From: Acidobacteriota bacterium
Lineage (GTDB): Bacteria; Acidobacteriota; Terriglobia; Acidiferrales; UBA7541
Assembly: GCA_016201285.1 (NCBI GenBank)
Contig: JACQDE010000021.1
Span: 1 to 35,757, forward strand
Length of the DNA: 35,757 nucleotides
Direction of reading: 5' to 3'
Part shown: one piece after another, positions 7,427-18,864 of the stretch
How positions within the stretch are numbered: the first letter of the stretch is position 1
Layout: every line of letters starts with the position of its first letter
The notes under the pieces: model-generated
Told to the model about the DNA's origin: nothing
Seen by the model: the letters and a program-made list of their open reading frames with translations, nothing else
Databases searched by the model: none
Made by a program: the position numbers and the translations under genes

Positions 7427-7573
7427 AGGCAGTCTTCCACAGGCGCGGCGGCCGCTCAAATTACGTCAGGAATACTCTGGTTGGCAAGAGGTTTAGCGTT
7501 TCTAAAGCTGTCGCGGCCGGTCATTTATCTCGGCGCCGCCCACACCGCGGCGCGTAGCGGCTGCACATCGTCG

Positions 7574-7603
7574 TTTACCGGATGGCGCACCATCGGCTAA
7601 ACT
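7574..7603 (+). promoter_or_regulatory. Candidate nfo promoter
   Basis: TTTACC (7574-7579) and TAAACT (7598-7603) are 18 bases apart in the divergent region between the lipocalin-like gene and nfo. The predicted start near 7610 leaves a leader of about 65 bases. The -35 match is moderate. The rest of the 250-base divergent gap shows nothing else. Confidence 0.35.
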
Positions 7604-7674
7604 GAAGGGTTACGCGGCCCAGCGTCCCGCAGCCAGGGGACGGCCACCGAAAACCGACACAATTGAATGAGGGT

Positions 7675-8853
7675 ATGGACGAAATCCAGCACAATTCTCA
7701 GCTCGCTTACGATGCGGAGGACGAATACCGCCCGGAGCCCACTCCGCCCGCCGGCCCTCCCGCCTGGCAGGACGGCAGCATCCGCATCGGCATCCACACC
7801 TCGATTGCCGGGGATATCGCGCAGTCGCTCGAAATCGCCCACGGCCTCGGCGCCAACGCCCTGCAGATTTTCTCCGCCAGCCCACGCATGTGGCACGTCG
7901 GCAGCTCCTCTCCGATGAAGTCCATCGGGGCCGGCCCCGGCCGCGAGCGCTTTGCCCCCACGGAGATGGCGCGTTTCCGCGCCCGCCGCGAGGAGTTGAA
8001 GCTCGGCCCGCTCGTCATCCACGCGAACTATCTGATCAACCTCGCATCGCCCGACCGCGTCCTCCGCGTCCGCTCCATCCAGGCGTTTCATGACGAGCTG
8101 ATCCGTGCGGTCGCGCTCGGCGCCGACTACCTGGTCGTGCATCCCGGCTCGGGCCGCGGCGCCCACGCGCGCGAAGCCGTGGAGTCGGTTGCCCAGTCGC
8201 TCCATCAGGCCGCCCGGGGAATGAAGCTCGGCGGCCTGCGCATCCTGCTCGAAAACACCGCGGGGCAGGGCACTGTGCTCGGCTCTACCTTTTCCGAATT
8301 GAAATTCATCCTGGACCTGTGTCCGGATCTGCCGACCGGCGTGTGCATCGACACGGCGCATATGTTCGCCGCCGGGTTCAACATCCGCGAACCCGAAGGA
8401 TTGGAGAAGACGCTCCAGGCCATCCAGAGCACCGTCAGTCTGGCCCGCATTTTCATTATTCACTGCAACGATTCAAAGACGCCGCTCGGTTCTCGCGTGG
8501 ACCGTCACGAGCACATCGGCAAAGGGAAAATCGGCTTGGAAGCTTTCCGCCGGATTCTGAATCACCCCATGCTTGCGCCCGCTGCGGCGGGCCAGGAGAA
8601 GGAGCCTGCCACCGGCGGCGTCGGCCGCGCCTTCATTCTGGAAACTCCGATTGACAAGCCCGGTGACGACCTTCGAAACGTGAGAACTCTTTGGAAGTTG
8701 GCCGGCAAGCCCGCCCCGATGGACTTCATCGGGGCAGCGCGAGACGGTTTTCGCATCCGGCCGTCCAGACGCAAGAAGCTGGCCGCGCGCAAGAGTTCAG
8801 CCAAGAAGCGGTCTGCGGGCAAGCGCGCAGCCGCCAACAAACGGAAGAGGTAA
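7675..8853 (+). CDS. nfo: Endonuclease IV (AP endonuclease) with a lysine-rich C-terminal tail
   Basis: The enzyme cleaves DNA 5' to abasic sites in base excision repair. The 392-residue product has a TIM-barrel core beginning at IRIGIHTSIAGDIAQS. Expected zinc-binding stretches are all visible: HANYLINLASP, VVHPGSGRG, LLENTAGQG, CIDTAHMFAAGF, IIHCNDSKTPLGSRVDRHEHIGKG (given here only as landmarks) and ILETP. Typical family members have about 280-310 residues. This one adds about 40 acidic/Pro-rich residues before the barrel and a 30-residue tail of Lys, Arg, Ala and Ser. The start is uncertain: ATG 7675 has GAGGG but only one base away, and TTG 7663 has no good signal. It is followed six bases later by leuS. 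Confidence 0.92.
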   Translation: MDEIQHNSQLAYDAEDEYRPEPTPPAGPPAWQDGSIRIGIHTSIAGDIAQSLEIAHGLGANALQIFSASPRMWHVGSSSPMKSIGAGPGRERFAPTEMARFRARREELKLGPLVIHANYLINLASPDRVLRVRSIQAFHDELIRAVALGADYLVVHPGSGRGAHAREAVESVAQSLHQAARGMKLGGLRILLENTAGQGTVLGSTFSELKFILDLCPDLPTGVCIDTAHMFAAGFNIREPEGLEKTLQAIQSTVSLARIFIIHCNDSKTPLGSRVDRHEHIGKGKIGLEAFRRILNHPMLAPAAAGQEKEPATGGVGRAFILETPIDKPGDDLRNVRTLWKLAGKPAPMDFIGAARDGFRIRPSRRKKLAARKSSAKKRSAGKRAAANKRKR

Positions 8854-8859
8854 CCGGCA

Positions 8860-11352
8860 GTGCCGGAGTACGAACCCCAATCGATCGAAGCCAAGTGGCA
8901 GAAGGTCTGGGACGAGCAGGGTGCATTCCGTGCCGTCACCGACCCTGCGCGCCCCAAGTACTACGTCCTCGAGATGCTGCCGTATCCCTCGGGCACGCTG
9001 CACATGGGCCACATGCGCAACTACACCATCGGCGACGCGGTTGCCCGCTTCAAGCGCATGCAGGGCTTCAACGTCCTTCATCCGATTGGTTGGGACTCTT
9101 TCGGCCTGCCCGCGGAGAACGCTGCCATCCAGCGCGGCACCGCTCCGCGCGACTGGACCAACGCCAACATCGAGGAACTCAAGCGCGCTTGCCGCCGCTT
9201 CGGCTTCAGCTATGACTGGGACCGCGAAATCTCCACCTGCGAGCCCGAGTATTACCGTTGGAACCAGTGGTTCTTCCTGCGCATGTTTGAACGCGGCCTG
9301 GCCTACCGCAAGAAGAGCAAGGTGAACTGGTGCCCCAAGTGCCAGACCGTGCTGGCCAACGAACAGGTGGTCGAAGGCGGCTGCTGGCGGCACGAAGACA
9401 CGCCCGTCGAAGCCCGCGAGATCGAGCAGTGGTTCCTGAAAACCACCGCCTACTCGGACGAGTTGCTCGACGACATCGCCCAGCTCGAAGGCGGCTGGCC
9501 CGAGCGCGTGCTCCTCATGCAGCGCAACTGGATCGGCAAGTCCAGGGGCGCGAAGGTCAAGTTCGCCGTGGACGGCCTCGCCGGCGCGGGAATCGAAGTT
9601 TTCACCACGCGCATTGACACCATCTACGGCGCCACCGCCGTCATCGTCGCTCCCGAGCATCCCCTGCTCGCGCAGCTTCTTGCCGGAGCGGAGCAGGGAA
9701 CTGTTGCGCAGCTCAATCGCCTCCGCCAGCAGAGCGTGCGCGAAGCCGACCTAGCCACCGCGGAAAAGGAAGGTGTCTTCACCGGCCGTTACGCCGTGAA
9801 TCTCTTTAACGGCGAAAAGCTCCCCATCTGGGCGGCCAATTTTGTTCTGCTGGGCTACGGTACCGGCGCGGTGATGTGCGTGCCGGCGCACGACCAGCGC
9901 GACTTCGAGTTCTGTCGCAAGTACGACCTGCCCGTCCGCGTCGTCGTGCAGAACCCCGAAAGCAGCCTCGTCGCCGAAGAGATGGGCGAGGCCTACACCG
10001 ACTACGGCCGCTCGGTAAACTCTGGCCCTTATTCCAATCTATCGTCGGGCGATGCCATCGAGAAAATGATCGCCGACGCCGTTGCCCGCGGCTTCGGCGA
10101 AGCCCGCATCATTTTCCGCTTGAAGGACTGGGGCATCTCGCGCCAGCGCTACTGGGGCACGCCGATTCCTTTCGTGCATTGCGCGTCCTGCGGCGTCGTG
10201 CCCGTGCCGGATGATCAGTTGCCCGTGCTGCTGCCGATGAACGTCCAGCTCACCGGCATGGGCGAATCGCCGCTGGCGCGCGTGCCGGAGTTTGTGAACA
10301 CGACGTGCCCGAAATGCGGGAAGCGGGCGCGGCGCGAAACCGATACGATGGATACGTTCATGGATTCGTCGTGGTATTTCTACCGCTACGCCGATCCGCG
10401 CAACGATAAAGCGCCCTTCGACCCCGCGGTCGTCAACTACTGGTTCCCGATTGACCAGTACATCGGCGGCATTGTCCACGCCATCCTGCACCTGATGTAC
10501 TCGCGTTTCTTCTGCAAAGTCATGCGCGACCTCGGCCTGGTGACGCACGATGAGCCGGTGAAGCGGCTGTTCTGCCAGGGCACGGTGCTGAAGGGCGGGA
10601 CGGCGATGTCGAAGTCCAAAGGAAACGTCGTGGCGGCGATGGAGATGGCCGAGAAGGTCGGGTGCGACGCTGCGCGGTTGTACACGCTGTTTTCCGCTCC
10701 GCCGGAAAAGGACATGGAGTGGAGCGAGAAGGACGTGGAAGGCTGTTCGCGGTTTCTGCACCGCGTGTTCCGCCTGCTGGAGAAGCACGCCGGGGGGCTG
10801 CGCTCGGCACGGGCGGCGGGCGCGACGCTGGATCTGGCTGCGGCCTCGGAAAAAGAAAAGGCGCTGCTGCGCAAGGCCCACCAGACGCTCAAGCGCGTGA
10901 CGCACGATCTGGAAATCCGCTGGCACTTCAACTCCTCCATCGCGCTGCTGATGGAGCTGGTCAACGAAATCCATGCGGCCGAGCCACTCGAACGGGACGC
11001 GCGGCCCGAAGTGATCAAGGAAGTATTTCAGATGCTGGCGCTGATGCTGGCGCCCTACACCCCGCATCTCTCCGAGGAACTCTGGGAGATGCTCGGCAAC
11101 GCCGGCGGCCTGGGAAAGGTGCGCTGGCCGGCCTACAGCGAGGATCTGGCCCGCGAGGAGCAGCACGAGGTGGTGATTCAGGTGAACGGGCGCGTGCGCG
11201 GGCGGATGTTTGTCGAAAGCGGGCTGGGCGAAGAGGAACTGGTGGCGCGCGCCATCGCCGACCCGAAGGCAGCGCCGTTCGTGAATGGCAAGCGCATCGT
11301 CAAGCGCATCGTCGTGCCGGACAAGCTGGTCAACATCGTCGTCGCCGGCTAG
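8860..11352 (+). CDS. leuS: Leucyl-tRNA synthetase
   Basis: This cytoplasmic class I enzyme charges tRNA-Leu. The 830-residue length is normal. The HIGH-type motif is HMGH (48-51, after YPSGTL), and the KMSKS-type motif is AMSKSKGN near 580. Zinc-binding-like cysteine clusters occur as WCPKCQ near 158 and CASCG...CPKCG between about 440 and 490. The editing (CP1) domain lies between them, with the TTRIDTIYGAT region near 250 and AHDQRDFEF near 345. The anticodon-binding domain ends with IVVPDKLVNIVVAG. The start is GTG 8860 with a weak upstream signal. Translation probably follows nfo closely, and guaA starts 22 bases after its stop. Confidence 0.97.
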   Translation: MPEYEPQSIEAKWQKVWDEQGAFRAVTDPARPKYYVLEMLPYPSGTLHMGHMRNYTIGDAVARFKRMQGFNVLHPIGWDSFGLPAENAAIQRGTAPRDWTNANIEELKRACRRFGFSYDWDREISTCEPEYYRWNQWFFLRMFERGLAYRKKSKVNWCPKCQTVLANEQVVEGGCWRHEDTPVEAREIEQWFLKTTAYSDELLDDIAQLEGGWPERVLLMQRNWIGKSRGAKVKFAVDGLAGAGIEVFTTRIDTIYGATAVIVAPEHPLLAQLLAGAEQGTVAQLNRLRQQSVREADLATAEKEGVFTGRYAVNLFNGEKLPIWAANFVLLGYGTGAVMCVPAHDQRDFEFCRKYDLPVRVVVQNPESSLVAEEMGEAYTDYGRSVNSGPYSNLSSGDAIEKMIADAVARGFGEARIIFRLKDWGISRQRYWGTPIPFVHCASCGVVPVPDDQLPVLLPMNVQLTGMGESPLARVPEFVNTTCPKCGKRARRETDTMDTFMDSSWYFYRYADPRNDKAPFDPAVVNYWFPIDQYIGGIVHAILHLMYSRFFCKVMRDLGLVTHDEPVKRLFCQGTVLKGGTAMSKSKGNVVAAMEMAEKVGCDAARLYTLFSAPPEKDMEWSEKDVEGCSRFLHRVFRLLEKHAGGLRSARAAGATLDLAAASEKEKALLRKAHQTLKRVTHDLEIRWHFNSSIALLMELVNEIHAAEPLERDARPEVIKEVFQMLALMLAPYTPHLSEELWEMLGNAGGLGKVRWPAYSEDLAREEQHEVVIQVNGRVRGRMFVESGLGEEELVARAIADPKAAPFVNGKRIVKRIVVPDKLVNIVVAG

Positions 11353-11374
11353 GGGAGCGGAGCAAAATCAGGGT

Positions 11375-12913
11375 ATGAGTGTTCGCGGCGGAATCGTCGT
11401 TCTCGACTTTGGATCGCAATACACGCAGCTCATTGCGCGGCGCATCCGCGAGATGGAAGTGTTTTCCGCGCTGCTGCCGTGCACTGCGCCGGTCGAAGAA
11501 GTGCGCAAGCTCGCTCCCCGCGGCCTTATCCTCTCCGGCGGTCCGAACTCCGTCTATGACCCCGCCTCGCCCAAGTGCGACCCGCAGGTCCTGCACCTCG
11601 GCGTGCCGGTCCTCGGCATCTGCTACGGCATGCAGTGGATGGCGCACACCCTCGGCGGAAAAGTGCAGCGCGCCGAGCGCCGCGAGTACGGCCGCGCCGA
11701 CCTGAAAATCCTCGGCGGCTCCGCCCTGCTCGACGGCCTGCCGAAGGAACTGAAAATCTGGAACAGCCACGGCGATCACGTCGTGGCCGTCCCGGATGGC
11801 TTCCGCATCTGCGGGCGCACGGAAAACGCCGTCGCCGCCATCGAGGACGACAGCCGCAAGCTCTTTGCCGTCGAGTTCCACCCCGAAGTGCGCCACACCG
11901 ACCGCGGCGAGGACATTCTCCGCAACTTCGTGTTTGGAATTTGTGAGGCGCGGGCCAACTGGAGCCGCAGCGCCTTCATCGCCGAAACAGTCGAGGCCGT
12001 GCGCCACCGCGTAGGCGACGCCCGCGCCCTCTGCGCCCTGAGCGGCGGCGTGGACTCCGCCGTCGCCGCCGTGCTCGTCCAGCGCGCCATCGGCGACCGG
12101 CTCACCAACGTCTTCGTGGATACCGGCCTGCTCCGCCAGAACGAATTCCGCGACACGCTCGCTCTGTTGCGCGACCGCCTAGGGCTGGTGGTGATCGGCG
12201 TCAACGCCGCCGCCCGCTTCCTGGCCCAGTTGCAGGGCATCTCCGATCCGGAAGAGAAGCGCAGGCGCATCGGTCGCGAGTTCATCGCCGTCTTTGCCGA
12301 GGAAGCGCGGAGTCTCGGGGAGATTCCGTTTCTGGTGCAGGGTACTCTTTACCCGGACGTCATCGAGTCCGTTTCCGTGAAGGGCCCCTCGCAGACCATC
12401 AAGACCCACCACAACGTCGGCGGCCTGCCCAGCGTGATGCCGTTTCAGCTTATCGAACCGCTGCGCGACCTGTTCAAGGACGAGGTCCGCCAGATCGGCA
12501 GGGAACTCGGGCTTCCGAAAGAAATGCTGACCAAGCATCCATTCCCCGGTCCGGGCCTGGCCGTGCGCCTGCTCGGCGAGATCACGGAGGAGCGGCTCGC
12601 TACGCTGCGAGCGGCCGACGCCATCGTTGTCGAGGAGATCCACCGCGCGGGTCTCTATGGAAAAACGTGGCAGGCCTTTGCCGTACTGCTCCCGGTGTGC
12701 AGTGTCGGCGTGATGGGCGACGAGCGCCACTACGGTTTCACCGTGGCGGTGCGCGTGGTGGAATCGGAGGACGCGATGACGGCGGATTGGTCGCGGCTTC
12801 CCGGGGATGTGCTGGAGCGGATGTCCACGCGCATCGTCAACGAGGTGCGGGACGTCACCCGCGTCGTTTATGACATCAGCTCGAAGCCGCCGAGCACAAT
12901 TGAGTGGGAATGA
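11375..12913 (+). CDS. guaA: GMP synthase (glutamine-hydrolysing)
   Basis: The enzyme converts XMP to GMP using ATP and glutamine-derived ammonia. The 512 residues begin with GIVVLDFGSQYTQLIARRIRE, the normal N-terminus. The glutamine amidotransferase domain has the nucleophile in LGICYGMQW (Cys near 83) and EFHPEV for the His/Glu pair. The ATP-pyrophosphatase domain has the PP-loop LSGGVDSAVAA (near 222). The dimerisation domain contains PFPGPGLAVRLLGE and ends at KPPSTIEWE, the family's standard terminus. ATG 11375 was chosen because the open frame upstream runs into leuS and has no family similarity. It may share a transcript with leuS. Its 3' end converges on the XRE regulator gene. Confidence 0.97.
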   Translation: MSVRGGIVVLDFGSQYTQLIARRIREMEVFSALLPCTAPVEEVRKLAPRGLILSGGPNSVYDPASPKCDPQVLHLGVPVLGICYGMQWMAHTLGGKVQRAERREYGRADLKILGGSALLDGLPKELKIWNSHGDHVVAVPDGFRICGRTENAVAAIEDDSRKLFAVEFHPEVRHTDRGEDILRNFVFGICEARANWSRSAFIAETVEAVRHRVGDARALCALSGGVDSAVAAVLVQRAIGDRLTNVFVDTGLLRQNEFRDTLALLRDRLGLVVIGVNAAARFLAQLQGISDPEEKRRRIGREFIAVFAEEARSLGEIPFLVQGTLYPDVIESVSVKGPSQTIKTHHNVGGLPSVMPFQLIEPLRDLFKDEVRQIGRELGLPKEMLTKHPFPGPGLAVRLLGEITEERLATLRAADAIVVEEIHRAGLYGKTWQAFAVLLPVCSVGVMGDERHYGFTVAVRVVESEDAMTADWSRLPGDVLERMSTRIVNEVRDVTRVVYDISSKPPSTIEWE

Positions 12914-12968
12914 GAGACACTTGTAGAGGGGTGGTGCGCAGAGAGAAAAGTTTTTCCGTCGCGCGCCC

Positions 12969-13340
12969 TTAGCGGTTCGCCATCTTCTGCGCCATGTACA
13001 GCAGCAGCCGGCGGTCACCTTCGTCAATCCGCCCCAGCAGGCGGCGGAGACGATTGAGGAATCGGGCTTCCTTCCCCGATTGTCCCCAGGCGATCTCATC
13101 TGCGGTCTTGCGCTTGGGAAGATTGGGGAGCTCGGGAGGTTCCTCTCCATCGTAGAACAACTGATAGAGTGGCACCTCGAGCGCCCGGGCCATCTTCTCA
13201 AGCGTTTCGATCGCTGGGACCGTGTGGCCGTTTTCGACGCGGGAGATGTAGCAGCGGAGGAGACCGGTACGTTTCTCGATATCCCCCTGCGACAGTTTCT
13301 TAACTTCTCGAAGGGTACGCAGGCGTTCACCGATGATCAT
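12969..13340 (-). CDS. XRE-family helix-turn-helix regulator
   Basis: The 123-residue protein starts MIIGERLRTLREVKKLS and has a Cro/C1-type HTH over about residues 4-62 (GDIEKRTGLLRCYISRVENG for helices 2-3, then TVPAIETLEKMARALEVPLYQLF). The C-terminal 55 residues are charged, with a repeated basic helix ending LLLYMAQKMANR, and have no recognised ligand domain. This argues for a simple DNA-binding repressor or activator. The long upstream frame on this strand is an artefact; ATG 13340 is the start that gives a complete HTH domain. It is convergent with guaA and divergent from the ECF sigma gene, 129 bases away, which it might control. That last point is inference only. Confidence 0.88.
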   Translation of the reverse strand: MIIGERLRTLREVKKLSQGDIEKRTGLLRCYISRVENGHTVPAIETLEKMARALEVPLYQLFYDGEEPPELPNLPKRKTADEIAWGQSGKEARFLNRLRRLLGRIDEGDRRLLLYMAQKMANR

Positions 13341-13469
13341 AGAGCCATTATTGCATGAGATCATCCAGGCCACAATACCTGTTTTTCGGTCCCCGGATCT
13401 TTGCTCCCCCCGGCCGGCTGGCTCGGCGGGCATCGCGCACCGGGCTACACTGGATGTAACCGGAAACTG

Positions 13470-14201
13470 ATGACTGACGTCCCAAAGACGAGAGAAGCAA
13501 GCGGCTCGGACCGCGCGTTCGGGTCTGATCCGGCGGTTTCGGGACCGGGCACTCCGGGGCAGCCGCCCGCGGGCTCTTGGGGTGAGGTGTCCGCCCGGGG
13601 GGCTCGCCGTATGCCCCAGGCCGAAGAGCGCGAGTTGATCCGCCGGGCCCAGCGCGGCGAAGTCGCCGCCTATGAGGAGCTTCTTCACGCCCACCGGCAG
13701 CGCGTGTTTGCCGTGGTGGGCGGCATCCTCCGCCGGAGGGAAGACGTCGAAGATGTTGCGCAGCAGGTCTTTATCAAGGTGTTCGTTTCGATACGCCAGT
13801 TTGACCTGCGCTCCACGTTTTCGACCTGGCTCTATAAGATTGCGGTCAACGAGTGCTACGACTACCTGCGCAAGAAGCGCGTGCGCCGGCTGGTCTACGA
13901 GGCGGATTTGAGCGAAGAGCAGGTGCGGCAGCTCGAAACGTTTGACAGTGGCATGGGGGCGGCCCCTTCTGCCGACGCATCCCAGCGCGCCGAGCTGCGC
14001 CAGTTGGCCGGGCGCCTGCTCGATGAATTGCAGGAGGTGGACCGGCACATGCTGGTCCTCAAAGAAGTGGAAGGACTCTCGGTGGAGGAAATCGGCGAAG
14101 CCCTGGACATCAATGTGAATACCGTGAAGGTGCGGTTGTTTCGCGCCCGTGGGCGGCTTGTGGAAATCTACCGGAAGCGCCTTCGGGACAGGAGACGTTA
14201 G
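13470..14201 (+). CDS. ECF (RpoE-type) RNA polymerase sigma factor
   Basis: The 243-residue protein has region 2 (about 50-125: ELIRRAQRGEVAAYEELL, DVEDVAQQVFIKVF, FSTWLYKIAVNECYDYLRKK) and region 4 (about 180-235: LKEVEGLSVEEIGEALDI, NVNTVKVRLFRARGRL). These are the core-binding, -10 and -35 recognition parts of group 4 sigma factors. ATG 13470 gives a low-complexity Gly/Pro/Ser N-terminal extension of about 47 residues. ATG 13611 would start right at the conserved part. The gene is followed two bases later by a zinc-finger anti-sigma factor, which almost certainly holds it inactive until an envelope signal arrives. The neighbouring MacAB and Spy-like genes are the likely regulon core. Confidence 0.93.
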   Translation: MTDVPKTREASGSDRAFGSDPAVSGPGTPGQPPAGSWGEVSARGARRMPQAEERELIRRAQRGEVAAYEELLHAHRQRVFAVVGGILRRREDVEDVAQQVFIKVFVSIRQFDLRSTFSTWLYKIAVNECYDYLRKKRVRRLVYEADLSEEQVRQLETFDSGMGAAPSADASQRAELRQLAGRLLDELQEVDRHMLVLKEVEGLSVEEIGEALDINVNTVKVRLFRARGRLVEIYRKRLRDRRR

Positions 14202-14203
14202 CC

Positions 14204-14683
14204 ATGGTGTGCAAAGAGTATTCCGAGCGGCTGGATCTCTTCGAAGATTATATTGACGGCCGGTTGCCTGTGACTGAGGTCGCGGCGGTATCCGCTCACC
14301 TGGAGCGTTGCTCCGCCTGCCGCGACGAGATGGATTCCGCGCGCCTGGCCGGGACGCTCCTCCGCGCCGGTTTGGAGCCAACCGCTGAGCCGGGCGGCGC
14401 TTTCTGGACCCGTGTCCGCGCCCGCCTCCACGAGGAAGAGGAAAAGCTGCGCGTGGCGGAATTCTGGCCAGCTCTCGAAATCTTCGCGCGGCGGCTCTCC
14501 CTCATCTCTGCGGCGGCTCTGCTGGTGCTCTTTGGTTATCTTGCCGGGCTCGAATGGCGGGATCGCAATCTTCCCACCGTGCGCCAGACCGATTCGCGAG
14601 ATCTCTTCCCGGAGCCGGTGCGGCAGCCGGCGGACCAGAGCGAAGTTCTGGTGAGCCTGGCATCGAACGGAAACGGAAGGTAG
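14204..14683 (+). CDS. Membrane-anchored zinc-finger anti-sigma factor
   Basis: The 159-residue protein has an N-terminal ZAS (zf-HC2) motif: Cys3, then His-x3-Cys-x2-Cys in AHLERCSACRDE (residues about 31-42). This fold sequesters ECF sigma factors. One transmembrane helix (about 101-118, LSLISAAALLVLFGYLAGL) places the N-terminus in the cytoplasm and a short tail in the periplasm. It starts two bases after the sigma gene stop and is followed four bases later by a Spy-like gene, so the three are one operon. The periplasmic tail has no sensor domain that I recognise. Release could be by proteolysis or via the neighbouring Spy-like protein. That is inference. Confidence 0.88.
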   Translation: MVCKEYSERLDLFEDYIDGRLPVTEVAAVSAHLERCSACRDEMDSARLAGTLLRAGLEPTAEPGGAFWTRVRARLHEEEEKLRVAEFWPALEIFARRLSLISAAALLVLFGYLAGLEWRDRNLPTVRQTDSRDLFPEPVRQPADQSEVLVSLASNGNGR

Positions 14684-14687
14684 CGCT

Positions 14688-15074
14688 ATGAATCGAAAAG
14701 CAACCGTTCTGGTGATTGGCGTGTTCCTGCTGGGGATTGCGCTTGGCGCCGTCGGCATGCGCCTGGTCGAACAGAAGGTGTGGGGTGACCGCCGAGAGGA
14801 GCGCATCCGCGCCGGCAAACCCGCGCGCATCGTTGAGCAGCTCACCCAGGAGCTGGCACTGACACCCGAGCAGCAGCAGCAGCTCGCCACCATCCTCGAG
14901 GACACCCGCAAGAAGTATGATGCGACGTACTCGACGATCCGTCCGCAGATGGAGCAGGCCCGGCAGGAGGGCCGAACCCGCATTCGCTCCATGTTGAAGC
15001 CGGAGCAACTCCCCCAATTCGAGGAGTATCTGCGGCGGATTGACGAAGAGCGCAGGAATCGCGAGCGCCGGTAG
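14688..15074 (+). CDS. Spy/CpxP-like periplasmic stress protein
   Basis: The 128-residue product has a signal peptide or N-terminal anchor (ATVLVIGVFLLGIALGAVGM, 4-23) and an all-helical, highly charged remainder. LTPEQQQQLATILEDTRKKY (about 60-79) resembles the LTxxQ motif of Spy/CpxP and heavy-metal sensor (CnrR-like) proteins. These are periplasmic chaperones or feedback sensors. It has no Cys and few aromatic residues. Its place between the anti-sigma factor and the efflux genes fits a periplasmic sensor or chaperone that feeds back on the sigma system. The family assignment rests on the motif, charge pattern and size. Confidence 0.7.
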   Translation: MNRKATVLVIGVFLLGIALGAVGMRLVEQKVWGDRREERIRAGKPARIVEQLTQELALTPEQQQQLATILEDTRKKYDATYSTIRPQMEQARQEGRTRIRSMLKPEQLPQFEEYLRRIDEERRNRERR

Positions 15075-15131
15075 CCGGGACGCCTCCGTCGCGGATTTCG
15101 AATACAGGGAAGACAAGAGAGGGTAAGGAGC

Positions 15132-16750
15132 ATGGCACTGGTATCCAATGTCTTGGGCAGGACAAGAGCGGCGTGGAAGCGCTCGGTTCTTCATCGCGCG
15201 ATGCTCGTCGCGCTGCCGGTGGTGTTGATTCTGCTGGCCAGCTACTGGAAGATCAGCACGCGCGGGCCCGTGGTCTATTACTCCGCAAGGGTGGAGCAGG
15301 GCGACATCTCCCAGGGCGTGCAGTCCACCGGCACCATCAATGCCGTGACCACCGTGCTGGTCGGCTCGCAGGTGTCCGGCACAATTTCTCAAATGTCCGT
15401 GGATTTCAATTCCCGCGTGAAGAAGGGACAGGTAATCGCGCAGATTGATCCGGCGATCCTGAAGGCACGGCTGCTCCAGGCCGAGGCGGATCTCACCAAC
15501 GCCCAGGCCAGCGTGCGGAGCTTCGAAGCGCAGATCGAGACGCAAAGGGCCGACGTGCAAGCGGCGAAGGCCGGCGTGGACCGCGCCAAAGCGCTACTTA
15601 CAGACGCGGAGCTCAACAGCAGGCGCAACAAAGAACTATTTGAGCAGGGCATCGTCTCTGCTGCTCTGCGTGACACCGCACAGGCCAACTACGAAAGCGC
15701 GGCCGCCGGCGTCAAGGTGGCCGAAGCGCAGCTCGACCAAGCCAGGGCGCGCCTGAAGAGCATGCAGGCCAACATGGAGCAGGCCAAAGCACAGGTGCAG
15801 CAGCGCAAGGCTGCCGCGGAGATGGCCAGGGTGGATCTCGCCCATACCACCATCATTGCCCCGATTGACGGCACGGTCATCGCGCGCAACGTCGATATCG
15901 GCCAGACCGTAGCGGCCAGTTTCCAGGCGCCTACTCTTTTCATCATCGCCCAGGACCTCACCAAGATGCTCGTCTATGCCAAGACCGATGAAGCCGACGT
16001 GGGCAGGATTAAGGTCGGCGCGACCGCGAACTTCCGCGTGGACTCCTTCCCGAACCGATCGTTCCCCGGCACGGTGATCCAGGTGCGCATGAACGCCACC
16101 ACCGTGCAGAACGTCGTCACCTACGACACCATCATCGAATTCGATAATCCGGACGAGAGGCTGTTCCCGGGCATGACCGCCTACGTCACGATCCCCATCG
16201 CGGAGGCGAAGAACGTCGTGAAGATCCCCAACGGCGCTCTGCGCTTCAAGCCCGACCTCACGGAGAGCGACCTCAAGAAACTGTACGAGAAATATAAGAT
16301 CCCCTACGAAGATCCTCGCGCGCAGCGCCTGGCGGGAGCGGGCGGACCCGGTGGTCCTTCGAAAGCCGGCGAATCTGCCGGCGGCCCCGGTGGCCAGCCC
16401 GTTGGCGGCGGCCGGCCCGCGGGCGATCCCGCAGCAGGCGGCGGCGAACAGCGGCGCATGTCCGGCGGTATGGCGGGCATGAGGCGCTTCGGCCCGCAAA
16501 TCGTCTGGAAGCTGTCTCCGAGCAAGGAACTGCTGCCGGTCATGGTTCGTCTGGGCGTGACGGACTACACCTTCACGGAATTGCGAGAAGTAGTAGCGGG
16601 GGGCGAACTGAAGCCGGACGATGAACTGATCATCGGACAGTCCTCGACGGGCAGTCAGGCGCAGGCGGGTCCCGGCGGATTCCCCGGGCGCCCCGGCGGT
16701 CCGATGGGCTCGCCCATGAACGCACCCGGCGGCATGCGCCGCACGATGTG

Positions 16751-16751
<1 letters not shown>
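15132..16751 (+). CDS. MacA-like periplasmic adaptor (HlyD/membrane-fusion protein)
   Basis: The 539-residue protein has an N-terminal membrane anchor (about 23-38), a first lipoyl half (VQSTGTINAVTTVLVGSQVSG near 62-82) and a long helical hairpin (about 105-235, rich in Ala, Gln, Glu). The second lipoyl half has IIAPIDGTVIARNVDIGQTV near 240-259. Beta-barrel and membrane-proximal segments follow. It links an inner-membrane MacB-type transporter to an outer-membrane channel. A Gly/Pro-rich insertion of about 55 residues (from 396 to 450) interrupts the membrane-proximal part, and a second Gly/Pro stretch closes the protein. AAGGAG lies only one base before the ATG, so the start could be slightly off. 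Its stop overlaps the ATPase start. Confidence 0.92.
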
Positions 16752-17581
<830 letters not shown>

Positions 17582-17598
17582 CCGGAGGCGGCGAAACC

Positions 17599-18816
<1,218 letters not shown>

Positions 18817-18864
18817 CATTTCCCGCGGACCCTTCTCGATCTAGCTGTATTCTTGCAGTCCAAA

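Noticed and set aside
13341..14381. 470-codon leftward frame as one XRE-containing protein
   Set aside because: Only the last 123 codons carry the HTH domain; the rest is antisense to the sigma factor gene.
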